Part shown: one piece after another, positions 18,338 through 27,017 of the stretch
How positions within the stretch are numbered: the first letter of the stretch is position 1
Layout: each line of letters begins with the position of its first letter
Program-made: the position numbers and the translations under genes
Assembly (NCBI GenBank): GCA_023717525.1
Contig: JAMQPK010000034.1
Coordinates: 1 to 51,863, forward strand
Reading direction: 5' to 3'
DNA: 51,863 nt
DNA from: Vicinamibacterales bacterium
GTDB lineage: Bacteria > Acidobacteriota > Vicinamibacteria > Vicinamibacterales > JAMQPK01
The notes under the pieces: generated by a model
The model's input: the letters and a program-made list of their open reading frames with translations, nothing else
The model's database searches: none
Told to the model about the DNA's origin: nothing

Positions 18338-21073
18338 ATGAGCACCCGCAGCTCGTTTCGCGTCGGCCTTGCCGTTACGGCGATCATCGCGTTTGTCGTC
18401 CTCCCGTCGCTCGTCGACTTTCTGATGGAATGGCTGTGGTTTGGCGCGGTGGGCTATCGCGACATTTTTCTCAGAGGTCTGAAAGCCAAAGCGTCGCTCG
18501 GATCGTTCGTCCTCGGCTTCGCCTTCTTCGTTCTCTACGGCAATCTCTGGCTTGCCATCTCGTCAATGGCGAGCCCCTACATCGTACTGGGCAGGGGCGT
18601 GGGCACGGTGCAGCCAGCGATGGTGCGCCGTGAACAGTTGCGGAAGCTGACGGGCATCGGCGCGGCCGTCATTGCGCTGATGATCAGCCTGGCAGCAAGC
18701 TCGGAATGGTTCCCCTGGCTGCAGTTCTGGAACGGAGAGCCGTTCGGCGTCGTCGATCCTATTCTGGGCTACGACATCGGTTTCTATATCTATCGGCTGC
18801 CCGTACTCGATTTCGCCAAACAGATCCTGCTCGCGCTATTGGTGATTTCTCTCGGTGGAACGGCGGCCGCGTACGTGCTCGCCGGAACACTGAACTTCAC
18901 GCGACGAGGCGGCGTGTCGGTCGCGCGTAAGGCACGGATCCACCTGTCGCTATTGGCCGCCGTGTTTTTTGCGCTGCTGGCGGTCGACGCGTATCTCGAT
19001 ATTCCCCGTTTGCTGACCAACGTAGAGGGCCCCGGCATCGTGCACGGCGCCTCATACGTGGACGTCGTCGCGCGCATGCCCGTTCTGCGGTTGCTTTCAG
19101 CGGTTGCCGGCGTTGCCGCGCTCCTTGCCTCCTACAACGCATTCTCGGCGGCGCTCTGGCCGGTGCCGCTGGCCTTCGTCTTGTATTTGGCCACGTCGAT
19201 CGTCGGCTCGCTTTACGGCACGGCCATCCAACGCTTTGTCGTCACGCCGAATGAGCAGGCGGCCGAAACCCCGTTCATGACGCACAACATCGAGGCGACT
19301 CGCCGCGCGTTCAACCTGGACGCGGTGCAGACGCGCGATCTGTCCGGCGATGCCGAGCTCACCAAAGCCGACATCGTTCGAAACGCCGACACGATCAAGA
19401 ACGTCCGCCTCTGGGATCATCAGCCGCTGCTCGACACGTTCGGTCAGATACAGGAGCTGCGGACCTACTACGATTTCGTGTCGGTCGACAACGACCGCTA
19501 CACGATCAACGGCGAGTCCCGGCAGGTCATGCTGTCGGCGCGCGAGTTGAACTCGGAGATTCTGCCCAACCGCACGTGGATCAACGAGCACCTGACCTTC
19601 ACGCACGGGTACGGGCTCACCCTCGGCCCCGTGAACGAGGTCACGCAAGAGGGCCTGCCGGTACTGTTTGTCAAGGACATCCCGCCGCAGTCGGCAGTGC
19701 CGGAGATTCAGATTGCCGAGCCGAGCATCTACTTTGGCGAGATGACGAACGACTACGTGCTCGTCAATACGAACGCCAAAGAGTTTCACTATTCCAAGGG
19801 AGAAGAAAACGTCGAGACCGCTTACTCGGGCAAGGACGGCGTGCGTGTCGGGGGCCTTGGACGGAAGCTCCTGTTCAGTCTCGGATTTCAGGCGCTGCAG
19901 ATTCTTTTCAGCAACGACATCATCGCCGACAGCCGGATCCTCTATCACCGCAACATCACCGACCGCCTGACCACGATTGCGCCGTTCCTGAGGTACGACG
20001 ACGATCCCTACATGGTCGCGTCGGAAGGGCGGTTGTTCTGGATCCGCGACGCTTACACGGTGACGGATCGCTATCCGTATTCGACACCTGCGCCAAACGG
20101 TCTCAACTACATCCGAAATTCGGTGAAGGTGATCATCGACGCTTATGACGGCACCGTCGACTTCTATCTCGCCGACCCGCGGGACCCGCTCGCGCTGACG
20201 ATGTCGAGGATCTATCCCGGTTTATTGAAGCCGCTGACGGCGATGCCGGCGGATCTGCGGCGGCATCTGCGGTACCCGGAAACGATCTTCGCGTTGCAGG
20301 CGGCCATGTTCTCGACCTATCACATGACGAACCCGGTCATGTTCTACAACAAAGAAGATCAGTGGCAGATCCCGGCCATTGACCTCGATGGCAACCCCCA
20401 GCAGATGTTGCCCTACTACACAATCATGCGGATCCCCGGCGAGGCGCGGGCCGAATTCATTCAGATGCTGCCCTTCACGCCGGCCCGCAAAGACAACCTC
20501 ACCGCCTGGATGGTCGCGCGATCCGACGAAGAGCACTACGGCCAGCTCGAGGTATTCCAGTTCCCCAAGCAAAAGGTGGTCTACGGCCCCCGGCAGATCG
20601 TGGCGCGCATCAACCAGGATCAGGAGATCTCTCCCCAGATCACGTTGTGGAACCAGCAAGGCTCGCAGGTGATTCAGGGTACGCTGCTCGTGATTCCCAT
20701 CGAGGAATCACTCCTTTACGTGCGGCCGCTATACCTGCGCGCATCCGATGGAAAGATTCCGGAGCTCAAGCGCGTGATCGTGGCGTATCAGAATCAAATC
20801 GTGATGGCCGAAACGCTCGACCTGGCCATCGACAGAATCTTCGGCGGAGGCGCAGCGCCCAGATCGACACAAGCCACGTCCGGGCAACCAGTGGAAATGC
20901 GCCCGCCGTCTCCGGTCACCTCCGGCAGGCCGGGAACCGCGGCCTCCGCGCTTGCGGCGCGCGCGCGGCAGCACTACGATCGCGCCATGCAGGCGCAGCG
21001 CGATGGTAATTGGGCGCTCTACGGCGAGGAGATTCGATTGCTCGGTGAAACTCTCCAGGAGATGTCTCGATGA
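18338..21073 (+). CDS. UPF0182 family membrane protein
   Basis: The start is the ATG at 18338 (a GTG at 18314 is also in frame). The 911-residue protein has about seven transmembrane helices in the first 300 residues and a large soluble domain after it, with family motifs such as YGDLSGDAEL-like and HYSKGEENVETAYSGKDGV segments, SEGRLFWIRDAYTVTDRYPY and YDGTVDFYLADPRDP. This is the UPF0182/COG1615 family, widespread in Acidobacteriota, Actinobacteria and cyanobacteria, of unknown role. The last helix region contains a Pro/Ser-rich stretch and ends DGNWALYGEE, a TPR-like tail. The stop overlaps the next start (ATGA at 21070-21073). Confidence 0.93.
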   Translation: MSTRSSFRVGLAVTAIIAFVVLPSLVDFLMEWLWFGAVGYRDIFLRGLKAKASLGSFVLGFAFFVLYGNLWLAISSMASPYIVLGRGVGTVQPAMVRREQLRKLTGIGAAVIALMISLAASSEWFPWLQFWNGEPFGVVDPILGYDIGFYIYRLPVLDFAKQILLALLVISLGGTAAAYVLAGTLNFTRRGGVSVARKARIHLSLLAAVFFALLAVDAYLDIPRLLTNVEGPGIVHGASYVDVVARMPVLRLLSAVAGVAALLASYNAFSAALWPVPLAFVLYLATSIVGSLYGTAIQRFVVTPNEQAAETPFMTHNIEATRRAFNLDAVQTRDLSGDAELTKADIVRNADTIKNVRLWDHQPLLDTFGQIQELRTYYDFVSVDNDRYTINGESRQVMLSARELNSEILPNRTWINEHLTFTHGYGLTLGPVNEVTQEGLPVLFVKDIPPQSAVPEIQIAEPSIYFGEMTNDYVLVNTNAKEFHYSKGEENVETAYSGKDGVRVGGLGRKLLFSLGFQALQILFSNDIIADSRILYHRNITDRLTTIAPFLRYDDDPYMVASEGRLFWIRDAYTVTDRYPYSTPAPNGLNYIRNSVKVIIDAYDGTVDFYLADPRDPLALTMSRIYPGLLKPLTAMPADLRRHLRYPETIFALQAAMFSTYHMTNPVMFYNKEDQWQIPAIDLDGNPQQMLPYYTIMRIPGEARAEFIQMLPFTPARKDNLTAWMVARSDEEHYGQLEVFQFPKQKVVYGPRQIVARINQDQEISPQITLWNQQGSQVIQGTLLVIPIEESLLYVRPLYLRASDGKIPELKRVIVAYQNQIVMAETLDLAIDRIFGGGAAPRSTQATSGQPVEMRPPSPVTSGRPGTAASALAARARQHYDRAMQAQRDGNWALYGEEIRLLGETLQEMSR

Positions 21074-21852
21074 CCGATAGTCGCGGGCAGGCCGCCGCGA
21101 TCCTGTTGACCAACTGGCAGCAGCGGACGCGCATCGATGCGTTGCCTGCCGAGTGCCGCCCTGTCGATCGCGCGGCTGGCTACGCCACGCAAGCCGAGGT
21201 TGTTCGGATCTCGGGCCAGCCTGTCGTCGGCTGGAAGATTGCCGCCACCAGCGCCGCCGGCCAGAAGCACATTGGTGTGGATGGGCCGCTTGCCGGCCCT
21301 TTGCTGGCCAACCGGGTGCTGCCGCTCGGCGCGCCCGTACCACTCGACGGCAACATCATGAAAGTGGCGGAGGCGGAATTCTGTTTTCATTTCGGCACGT
21401 CACTGCCAAAACGTCCTGCGCCGTACACCCAGAGCGACGTCCTGAGCGCCATTGATGCCCTGCATCCCGCCATCGAAGTGCCCGACTCGCGCTACCACGA
21501 TTTCGCGCGCGTCGGCGCTCCGCAATTGATCGCCGATACGGCATGTGCCTGCTGGTTCGTGCTTGGACCGGCAACCAACGCCGACTGGCGCGCACGGGAC
21601 CTCGTGTCGCATGTGGCAACGGCCTACAAGAACGAGCAGCCTGCGGGGAGTGGCAGCGGCGCCAACGTGCTCGGCGATCCGCGAGTCGCCGTCACATGGC
21701 TAGTGAACGAGCTGCGCACGTTCGGCGACGGCATCCAGAAGGGGCAGATCGTCACGACCGGCACGTGCGTCATTCCGGTCGCAATCGCACCAGGTGACAC
21801 GTTCCGCGCCGATTTCGGCGAGTTTGGGTCAGTGGAGGCCAGGATTACGTAG
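21070..21852 (+). CDS. 2-keto-4-pentenoate hydratase / FAH-superfamily enzyme
   Basis: The 260-residue protein has the FAH/MhpD fold signatures GWKIAATSAAGQKHIGVDGP and KVAEAEFCFHFG, the latter with the acidic metal ligands. Members hydrate 2-hydroxypenta-2,4-dienoate in aromatic meta-cleavage or decarboxylate 4-oxalocrotonate. No other meta-cleavage genes are nearby, so the substrate is open. Translation is likely coupled to UPF0182 by the 4-bp overlap. Its TAG stop is the first base pair region of a heptamer array that runs to the next start. Confidence 0.82.
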   Translation: MTDSRGQAAAILLTNWQQRTRIDALPAECRPVDRAAGYATQAEVVRISGQPVVGWKIAATSAAGQKHIGVDGPLAGPLLANRVLPLGAPVPLDGNIMKVAEAEFCFHFGTSLPKRPAPYTQSDVLSAIDALHPAIEVPDSRYHDFARVGAPQLIADTACACWFVLGPATNADWRARDLVSHVATAYKNEQPAGSGSGANVLGDPRVAVTWLVNELRTFGDGIQKGQIVTTGTCVIPVAIAPGDTFRADFGEFGSVEARIT

Positions 21853-21883
21853 GCTCGAGGCTCTGGGCCTTGGACTCTTGGCC
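21852..21883. repeat. Heptamer array R4 (GGCTCGA-type units) filling the gap between two genes
   Basis: Four 7-bp units of GGCTCTG type begin on the last base of the TAG stop at 21852 and end with GGCC directly before the ATG at 21884. The array is the entire spacer. Its complement-like counterpart lies after the next gene at 22171-22208. Confidence 0.85.
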
Positions 21884-22180
21884 ATGAAATCAGACCTGTT
21901 CTTGCCGATCTTGATCATCGCGTTGTCGGTACCGCTGATTCTTGAGCTGATTCCGCGAAACTGGTTCTACGGGCTCCGCACGCGGAGAACACTATCGTCT
22001 GACGAGAACTGGTATCCGGCAAACAGAGTGGGCGGGGTGGCACTGGCAATTGCCGGCGCGATTTGGTTCGTCGCTGAGCTAACGTTACCGCGAACCTACG
22101 TCACACCGATAGGGCTACTGGCGGTACTCCTCGCAGCCATCACGGCTGTCGCGCTCTCAACGCGATTTCCAGAGCCATAG
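21884..22180 (+). CDS. SdpI-like small membrane protein
   Basis: The 98-residue product has three hydrophobic segments and the segment WFYGLRTRRTLSSDENW followed by ANRVGG, which matches the conserved pattern of SdpI/YhfL-type proteins. SdpI gives immunity to the SdpC toxin in Bacillus and relays to a regulator; for this family in general the role is unknown. No toxin-like gene is seen nearby. It is flanked on both sides by heptamer arrays, and its last three codons are themselves part of the right array. There is no Shine-Dalgarno other than what the left array offers. Confidence 0.7.
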   Translation: MKSDLFLPILIIALSVPLILELIPRNWFYGLRTRRTLSSDENWYPANRVGGVALAIAGAIWFVAELTLPRTYVTPIGLLAVLLAAITAVALSTRFPEP

Positions 22181-22208
22181 GGCCAGAGTCCAGAGCCCAA
22201 AGCCTGTC
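22171..22208. repeat. Heptamer array R5 (AGAGCCA / GGCCAGA type units)
   Basis: About five 7-bp units start inside the final codons and stop of the SdpI-like gene and reach 4 bp from the end of the convergent DinB gene. The words are the reverse complement of those in R4, so the small gene sits between inverted arrays. Confidence 0.8.
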
Positions 22209-22211
22209 CGC

Positions 22212-22709
22212 TTACACACGCTCCCGGTAATACGCGATCAAGTCCTGGGCCTTCCCAGGGTCAGCGCCCAGTTGGCGCAGCATCGTCGTCACCTGCCCGC
22301 GGTGGTACGTCGCATGGTTCATGACGTGCTGGAACATGTGCCAGAACACGCTCTTGAACTCCTGTCCTGCTAGATTCTTGTATTCGTAGACGCGATCGAC
22401 ACCCGCTTCCCCCACGCTGTCGAGGAATGTCCGCATTCTTGCTTCATGATCGCGCCACGCGACGCGGATTGCGGCGACATCGGTGAAACCCTCCGGCTTC
22501 AGAGCCTGCGACGGCGAGTGCCCCATCCAGCGCGAGTGCCATACCCAATCGGCATAGTAAATGTGGACGATCGTGTCTCTAACCGACTTGAAACTGCTGC
22601 CGAGATCGCGTGTGTACTGTTCAGGGGTCAACGCGTCGACCGCTGCGAGCATCCGGTCGCGAGCCCAGTAGTGGTAGTCGAGCAACACGCGGAGATCCGG
22701 GTGGTTCAT
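22212..22709 (-). CDS. DinB-family metal-binding protein
   Basis: The 165-residue product from the ATG at 22709 has the three histidines of the DinB four-helix fold: H49 in DTIVHIYYADW, H132 and H136 in NHATYHRGQV. Known DinB proteins include thiol S-transferases that use bacillithiol or mycothiol; many are uncharacterised. The start overlaps the previous gene stop (ATGA, 22706-22709), so the two are translationally coupled. Its stop is next to a heptamer array. Confidence 0.85.
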   Translation of the reverse strand: MNHPDLRVLLDYHYWARDRMLAAVDALTPEQYTRDLGSSFKSVRDTIVHIYYADWVWHSRWMGHSPSQALKPEGFTDVAAIRVAWRDHEARMRTFLDSVGEAGVDRVYEYKNLAGQEFKSVFWHMFQHVMNHATYHRGQVTTMLRQLGADPGKAQDLIAYYRERV

Positions 22710-23059
22710 CGCCTCACCATGCGGCCGATTGCGGCTCCGACCGCGGCCGGAATCGAGCAGATTCCGCCGAGAATCGCGAACATGACAAGCCCGAGCGGAA
22801 GAAGGTTGGCGCCAGGGTTCTGGAGAAATGCGATAAGCGCCTGAGCGCCAAACGGGATCATCGCCCAGCGCCACGGCTTCTCGGGGACGAAAAACGATAC
22901 GACGGCGGCAATCCCCGCAACGGCAGGCATCAGAATGGTGAAGAAGATCGGGCTATCCCAGGCCTCCCGGCGATTTCCCACCTCTGCCACATAGATCCAC
23001 GAGGCGGCGCCCACCGCCGCTGTCGTCAATGTCGCCCAGAGCGGCTCAAAAAACTTCAT
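22706..23059 (-). CDS. Small four-helix membrane protein, unknown
   Basis: The 117-residue product has about four hydrophobic helices (roughly 7-25, 40-58, 64-82 and 90-112) and no family I recognise. It follows lysC by 30 bp on the same strand; that spacer is a heptamer array whose last AGAAGGT word may serve as the ribosome-binding site because the ATG follows immediately. It overlaps the DinB gene by 4 bp. It may be the tail of the amino-acid operon. Confidence 0.65.
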   Translation of the reverse strand: MKFFEPLWATLTTAAVGAASWIYVAEVGNRREAWDSPIFFTILMPAVAGIAAVVSFFVPEKPWRWAMIPFGAQALIAFLQNPGANLLPLGLVMFAILGGICSIPAAVGAAIGRMVRR

Positions 23060-23060
23060 A

Positions 23061-23101
23061 CCTTCTACCTACCTTCTACCTTCCCCTTTTCACCTTCCAC
23101 C
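23061..23101. repeat. Heptamer array R6 (TTCTACC-type units) between lysC and the next gene
   Basis: Read on the + strand, units TTCTACC, TTTCACC, TTCCACC and relatives repeat every 7 bp with one 4-bp interruption. The array includes the last codons and TGA stop of lysC (minus strand) and ends one base before the ATG at 23059. On the minus strand it is Gly-rich AGAAGGT-like sequence, which can also act as a Shine-Dalgarno. Confidence 0.8.
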
Positions 23102-24328
23102 CTCAGGTGTCACCCCGAAGAACTCGTCGTGCACGGCGCGGACGCCCTGCTCAACCTGGTCGGAGGCAATCACGCACGATACCGTCATCTCCGACGAGCT
23201 GATGCAGTCAACGTTGATACCGTTGTTGGCCAGCGCGGCGAACATGCGCCCCGCCAGGCCTGGAGTCGCGGCGAGGCGCGAACCGATGATGGCAATCGTC
23301 GCGACGCCCTTGTCGACGTTGCCCTCTTTGGCCAGGCCCTTCCGCTTCCATTCCTCGACGAGCTTTCTCGCCGGTTCGGCGAACTCGTCCTCGATGATGA
23401 ACGTAATGCCTGCGCGATGATCGGCTGCAGCGCTCTGAATGATCAGCCGGATATTGATGTCTTTGGCGGCCACGTCCTGGAAGATCTGAGCGGCCACACC
23501 CGGCTGGTCTGGAACGTTCAGCAACGTCACCTTGGCTATCTTCTTGTCGCTCGTGACGCCGACGACTTCTGGTTCCTCCATCCTCTTGGCTCCTTCGCGA
23601 ATCCACGTTCCCTCATTCAAATGAAAGCTCGAGCGGATGTGGATGGGAATGTTGTACGACATGCAGATCTCAGCCGCGCGCGGATGCAGCACCTTCGCGC
23701 CACTGGATGCCATTTCGATCGCTTCCTCGTAGGTGAGCTCAGGCCAGAAACGGGCGCCTTTGACGACATTGGGGTCGGCCGACAGCACGCCGTCGACATC
23801 TGTGCAGATCTCGCAGACCGATGCGTGCAAGGCAGCAGCGACCGCTGCGCCGGTGATGTCTCCGCCGCCGCGCCCGAGCGTCGTGACCTCATCATTGGCG
23901 GTGACGCCCTGGAAGCCCGCGACGATGACCACTCGTCCCTTTTCGAGTTCCTCCTCGATGCGGGCGGTGTCAATCGACTGGATGCGGGCGCGATTGAACG
24001 ATCCGTCCGTACGGATGTTGCACTGCGCGCCGGTGAGGGCAATGGCCGGCACGCCCATATCCTGCAGCGCGAGGGCCAGCGTCGCGACCGCCACCTGCTC
24101 GCCAGAAGCCAGCAGCAGATCGTAGTCGCGCCCGTGTGGGTTCCGCGACACTTGCCGCGCAAGCGCGACGAGTTGGTCGGTCGTCTTCCCCATCGCCGAC
24201 ACGGCCACGACGATGTGGGGGTGCGTCTGCGAATACGTCTTGATGCGCTCGGCGATCGCGAGAATCTTCTCGGCCGTGGCGACAGAGCTTCCGCCGTACT
24301 TCTGCACGACAATCTGGCCTAGGGACAT
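23090..24328 (-). CDS. lysC: Aspartate kinase
   Basis: The 412-residue product starts with VVQKYGGSS (Lys10 of the KxGGSS motif), has the LGRGGGDITGAAVAAALHA aspartate/ATP segment, and ends with two ACT-type regulatory domains (about 265-405: NVPDQPGVAAQIF and ATPGLAGRMFAALANNGINVDCIS). This is the monofunctional Lys/Thr-sensitive type, which phosphorylates aspartate as the first step to Lys, Thr, Met and Ile. It is the last biosynthetic gene of the long leftward operon and is separated from thrC by a palindromic heptamer array. Confidence 0.96.
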   Translation of the reverse strand: MSLGQIVVQKYGGSSVATAEKILAIAERIKTYSQTHPHIVVAVSAMGKTTDQLVALARQVSRNPHGRDYDLLLASGEQVAVATLALALQDMGVPAIALTGAQCNIRTDGSFNRARIQSIDTARIEEELEKGRVVIVAGFQGVTANDEVTTLGRGGGDITGAAVAAALHASVCEICTDVDGVLSADPNVVKGARFWPELTYEEAIEMASSGAKVLHPRAAEICMSYNIPIHIRSSFHLNEGTWIREGAKRMEEPEVVGVTSDKKIAKVTLLNVPDQPGVAAQIFQDVAAKDINIRLIIQSAAADHRAGITFIIEDEFAEPARKLVEEWKRKGLAKEGNVDKGVATIAIIGSRLAATPGLAGRMFAALANNGINVDCISSSEMTVSCVIASDQVEQGVRAVHDEFFGVTPEGGR

Positions 24329-24340
24329 TGGGTGCGATCC

Positions 24341-24429
24341 TGAAACTTGAAACTGGAAACTAAAAACTTGAAAGTAAGTAGAAAGTACGTTGTCACTTAC
24401 TTTCTAGTTTCCAGTTTCTAGTTCTTAGT
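24341..24429. repeat. Palindromic heptamer array R7 (TTTCTAG / TTGAAAC units), overlaps thrC 3' end
   Basis: On the right arm, TTTCTAG and TTTCCAG units repeat every 7 bp (24401-24428), on the left arm TTGAAAC and TGGAAAC units do so (24347-24388). The arms are complementary over about 28 bp with a bulge. The right arm contains the last codons and TAG stop of thrC. On the mRNA it would fold into a hairpin between thrC and lysC. There is no clear T run, so it is not a standard terminator. Confidence 0.8.
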
Positions 24430-25671
24430 TGCTGCGAAGTGAGCAGAGCCTTCCATGAAGTTGTCGAACTCCGAGAGCCCTCGACCGAGTTGGGCTGGCG
24501 CCTTCACACGCGAGTTCATCACTTCGGCCGTCTTATATCCGTTCCCCGTGATGCAGATGACGATCGACTCATCGCGCGGGATCGACCCGTCTTCGATGAG
24601 CTTCATCGCACAGGCCATCGTCGTGCCCCCGGCGGGCTCTGTGAAGATACCTTCGGTCTCCGCGATCAGCTGAACGGCGTCGAGAATCTCGCTGTCGGTG
24701 GCCATTGCCCCGGATCCGCCGCTCGACCGAACTGCGTGCAGCACCTGGAATCCGTCGGCGGGGTTGCCGATGGCAATCGACCGTGCGATCGTGTTCGGCT
24801 TCACGGGATCGGGAAATTCGAGGCCGGCGTGCAGGGCATTGATGACAGGAGCACAGCCAGCCGCCTGGGCCGCGTGAATCGTCGGCAGATCGCCGCTGAC
24901 GAGTCCTACCTCCTTCAGCTCCCTGAACGCTCGCGCGATTCGCGGCAACAGCGTGCCGCCGGCAACCGGGGAGACGACGTGCCGCGGGAACGTCCATCCC
25001 AACTGTTCGGCAATTTCAAATCCATAGGTCTTCGCGCCTTCCGCGTAGTAGCTGCGGAGGTTGATGTTGGCAAATCCCCAGCCGTACTTCTCGGCAATCT
25101 GGGTGCAGAGGCGATTCACGTCGTCGTAATTGCCCTTGATGGCAACTACCTGCGGAGCGTAGATGCCAGAGCCAAGAATCTTGCTTGGTTCCAAATCGTT
25201 CGGGATGAAGACATAACACTGCAGCCCGAGCCGCGCAGCGTGCGCAGAGACGCTGTTGGCGAGGTTCCCGGTGGAGGCGCACCCAAACACCTCGAACCCC
25301 AGCTCGACCGCACGAGTCGCCGCCACCGACACCACACGGTCTTTGTACGAGAAGGTGGGATGATTCACCGAGTCGTCCTTGAGATACAGCTCGCGAACGC
25401 CGATTTTCTTCGCCAACCGATCGGCCTTCACCAGCGGCGTGTAGCCGGAATAGAGACCGGTGCGGGGCTCGCCTTCAATAGGGAGCAGCTCGCGGTAGCG
25501 CCAGAGGTTTCGCGGGCGCGATTCGATTTTCTCGCGCGTCATGTCGCGCTTGACCGCATCGTAGTCGTAGGTGACTTCGAGCGGTCCCAGACACTTGTCG
25601 CACACCCACAGCGCCTGCGCAGGGAATTTCGCCTTGCACAGATGACACTGCAGCCCGGTCACGTACCTCAT
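24418..25671 (-). CDS. thrC: Threonine synthase with N-terminal zinc ribbon
   Basis: The start is the ATG at 25671, overlapping the hom stop (ATGA); an in-frame extension upstream lies within hom. The 417-residue product has an N-terminal zinc ribbon (C9, C12, C24, C27) and the PLP lysine in PTFSYKDR (K110), with the glycine-rich GCASTGNLANSVSAHAAR phosphate loop. It converts O-phosphohomoserine to threonine. The zinc-ribbon form is common in archaea and many bacteria. The last residues TKN and the stop lie in repeat array R7. Confidence 0.94.
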   Translation of the reverse strand: MRYVTGLQCHLCKAKFPAQALWVCDKCLGPLEVTYDYDAVKRDMTREKIESRPRNLWRYRELLPIEGEPRTGLYSGYTPLVKADRLAKKIGVRELYLKDDSVNHPTFSYKDRVVSVAATRAVELGFEVFGCASTGNLANSVSAHAARLGLQCYVFIPNDLEPSKILGSGIYAPQVVAIKGNYDDVNRLCTQIAEKYGWGFANINLRSYYAEGAKTYGFEIAEQLGWTFPRHVVSPVAGGTLLPRIARAFRELKEVGLVSGDLPTIHAAQAAGCAPVINALHAGLEFPDPVKPNTIARSIAIGNPADGFQVLHAVRSSGGSGAMATDSEILDAVQLIAETEGIFTEPAGGTTMACAMKLIEDGSIPRDESIVICITGNGYKTAEVMNSRVKAPAQLGRGLSEFDNFMEGSAHFAATKN

Positions 25672-27005
25672 GAGTTTCCTTGCGCCCCCAGAATCGGCAC
25701 GGCCATCGGCCGGCACACATGGAATGGCAGCGCGTTGATGTCCGCAAGCGCAGCATCAAGCACCGACAGCGGGCACGCTTCCACGGTCATCACGAAGGGC
25801 AATTCAGCCTTGTCGTGCCCTGGAAGCTGCAAAACCGCGTCGATGTTGATGCCGTGAGCGGACAGCAGCGTCGCCAAAGACGCAATGATACCCGGTCGGT
25901 CGGCTACGGTGAAGCGGACGTAGTGCGGGGACGTGAAGTCGGTCCCAACCGACACCTGCCCCTCGAGTTGCTGCACGAAGTGCGCTTCCGCTCCCAGCCC
26001 CGTGCGAGCAATCGACATCAGATCCGAAACGATGGCCACAGCGGTCGGGTCGCCGCCAGCGCCGAACCCTGAAAACGTGTTCGCGCCGCCGAACTCCCCC
26101 TGCACCGTCACGAGGTTCTGGCTGCCTTCGACACGGGCCAGCGGAGACGACAACGGCACGAGCGCCGGGCGAACCGACGCGAAGAGCTGCCTGTCAACGC
26201 CAGGCGCCCGCTCAGCCCAGGACACCTGCCGGATGGTGCAGTCCAGGCGCCGTGCGTACATGAAATCGACGTTGTTGATGGACGAAATCGATCGACACGG
26301 AATGTCGTCGAGGTTCACCTGGCAGCCAAGGCCAGAGGCGATCAGGATGGCGATCTTCGCGCGTGCGTCGTAGCCGTCCACGTCGGCCGTCGGATCGGCT
26401 TCCGCGTAGCCGAGCACCTGCGCTTCCTTCAACGCGTCCGCGAACGACAGGCCGGCGCCGTCCATGCGCGTCAGGATGTAGTTGCACGTGCCGTTCAGAA
26501 TGCCGGCGATGCGGAACAGACGATCGCCTGCGAGCCCCTCACGGACGGCACGGACGATCGGAATGCCCCCCGCCACCGACGCTTCGAACAGTAATTCTCG
26601 CTTGTGACGACGGGCCAGCACCAGCAGCTCGATACCATGCGTGGCGATCAGCTGTTTGTTGGCGGTGACGACCGACTTCCCCGCCTGCAGCGAACGCCGT
26701 ATCAACTCGCCGGCCGGTTCGAGCCCACCCATCAGCTCGACGACGATGTCGGCGTCCGAACCGATGACAGCCTCGATGCTTTCGGTCCATTCGACGCCGC
26801 GCGGCACCCAGTCGACTTTCTTTCTCTCGACGCCGCGATTGCAGATCATCGCAAGACGCAGAGACGGGTGCATACCGCTCGACAGCACCTTGGCGACCGA
26901 GCGACCGACCGTACCGAAGCCCACAATGGCCACGGTCAACGGAGCGCCGCCGACCACACCCTCCGGTGCGTCAAGTGACGCGGTGTCGGACTTCTGCTTC
27001 TGCAC
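25668..27005 (-). CDS. hom: Homoserine dehydrogenase
   Basis: The 445-residue product has the NAD(P) motif GFGTVG at 29-34, the substrate segment LNGTCNYILTRM and EADPTADVDGYDARAKIAIL, and a C-terminal ACT domain (about 365-440: TVADRPGIIASLATLLSAHGINIDAVLQ). It reduces aspartate semialdehyde to homoserine and is usually inhibited by Thr through the ACT domain. It follows ilvC by 12 bp and overlaps thrC, so the aspartate branch is directly fused to the branched-chain operon. Confidence 0.95.
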   Translation of the reverse strand: MQKQKSDTASLDAPEGVVGGAPLTVAIVGFGTVGRSVAKVLSSGMHPSLRLAMICNRGVERKKVDWVPRGVEWTESIEAVIGSDADIVVELMGGLEPAGELIRRSLQAGKSVVTANKQLIATHGIELLVLARRHKRELLFEASVAGGIPIVRAVREGLAGDRLFRIAGILNGTCNYILTRMDGAGLSFADALKEAQVLGYAEADPTADVDGYDARAKIAILIASGLGCQVNLDDIPCRSISSINNVDFMYARRLDCTIRQVSWAERAPGVDRQLFASVRPALVPLSSPLARVEGSQNLVTVQGEFGGANTFSGFGAGGDPTAVAIVSDLMSIARTGLGAEAHFVQQLEGQVSVGTDFTSPHYVRFTVADRPGIIASLATLLSAHGINIDAVLQLPGHDKAELPFVMTVEACPLSVLDAALADINALPFHVCRPMAVPILGAQGNS

Positions 27006-27017
27006 CCGTATCCCCCT

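Noticed and set aside
22610-24322. 570-codon open frame opposite lysC
   Set aside because: Antisense shadow of an unambiguous aspartate kinase; no recognisable domain.
24341-24429. Palindrome R7 as an intrinsic terminator between thrC and lysC
   Set aside because: The hairpin is long but is not followed by a T run on the minus strand, and lysC has no separate promoter I can see.
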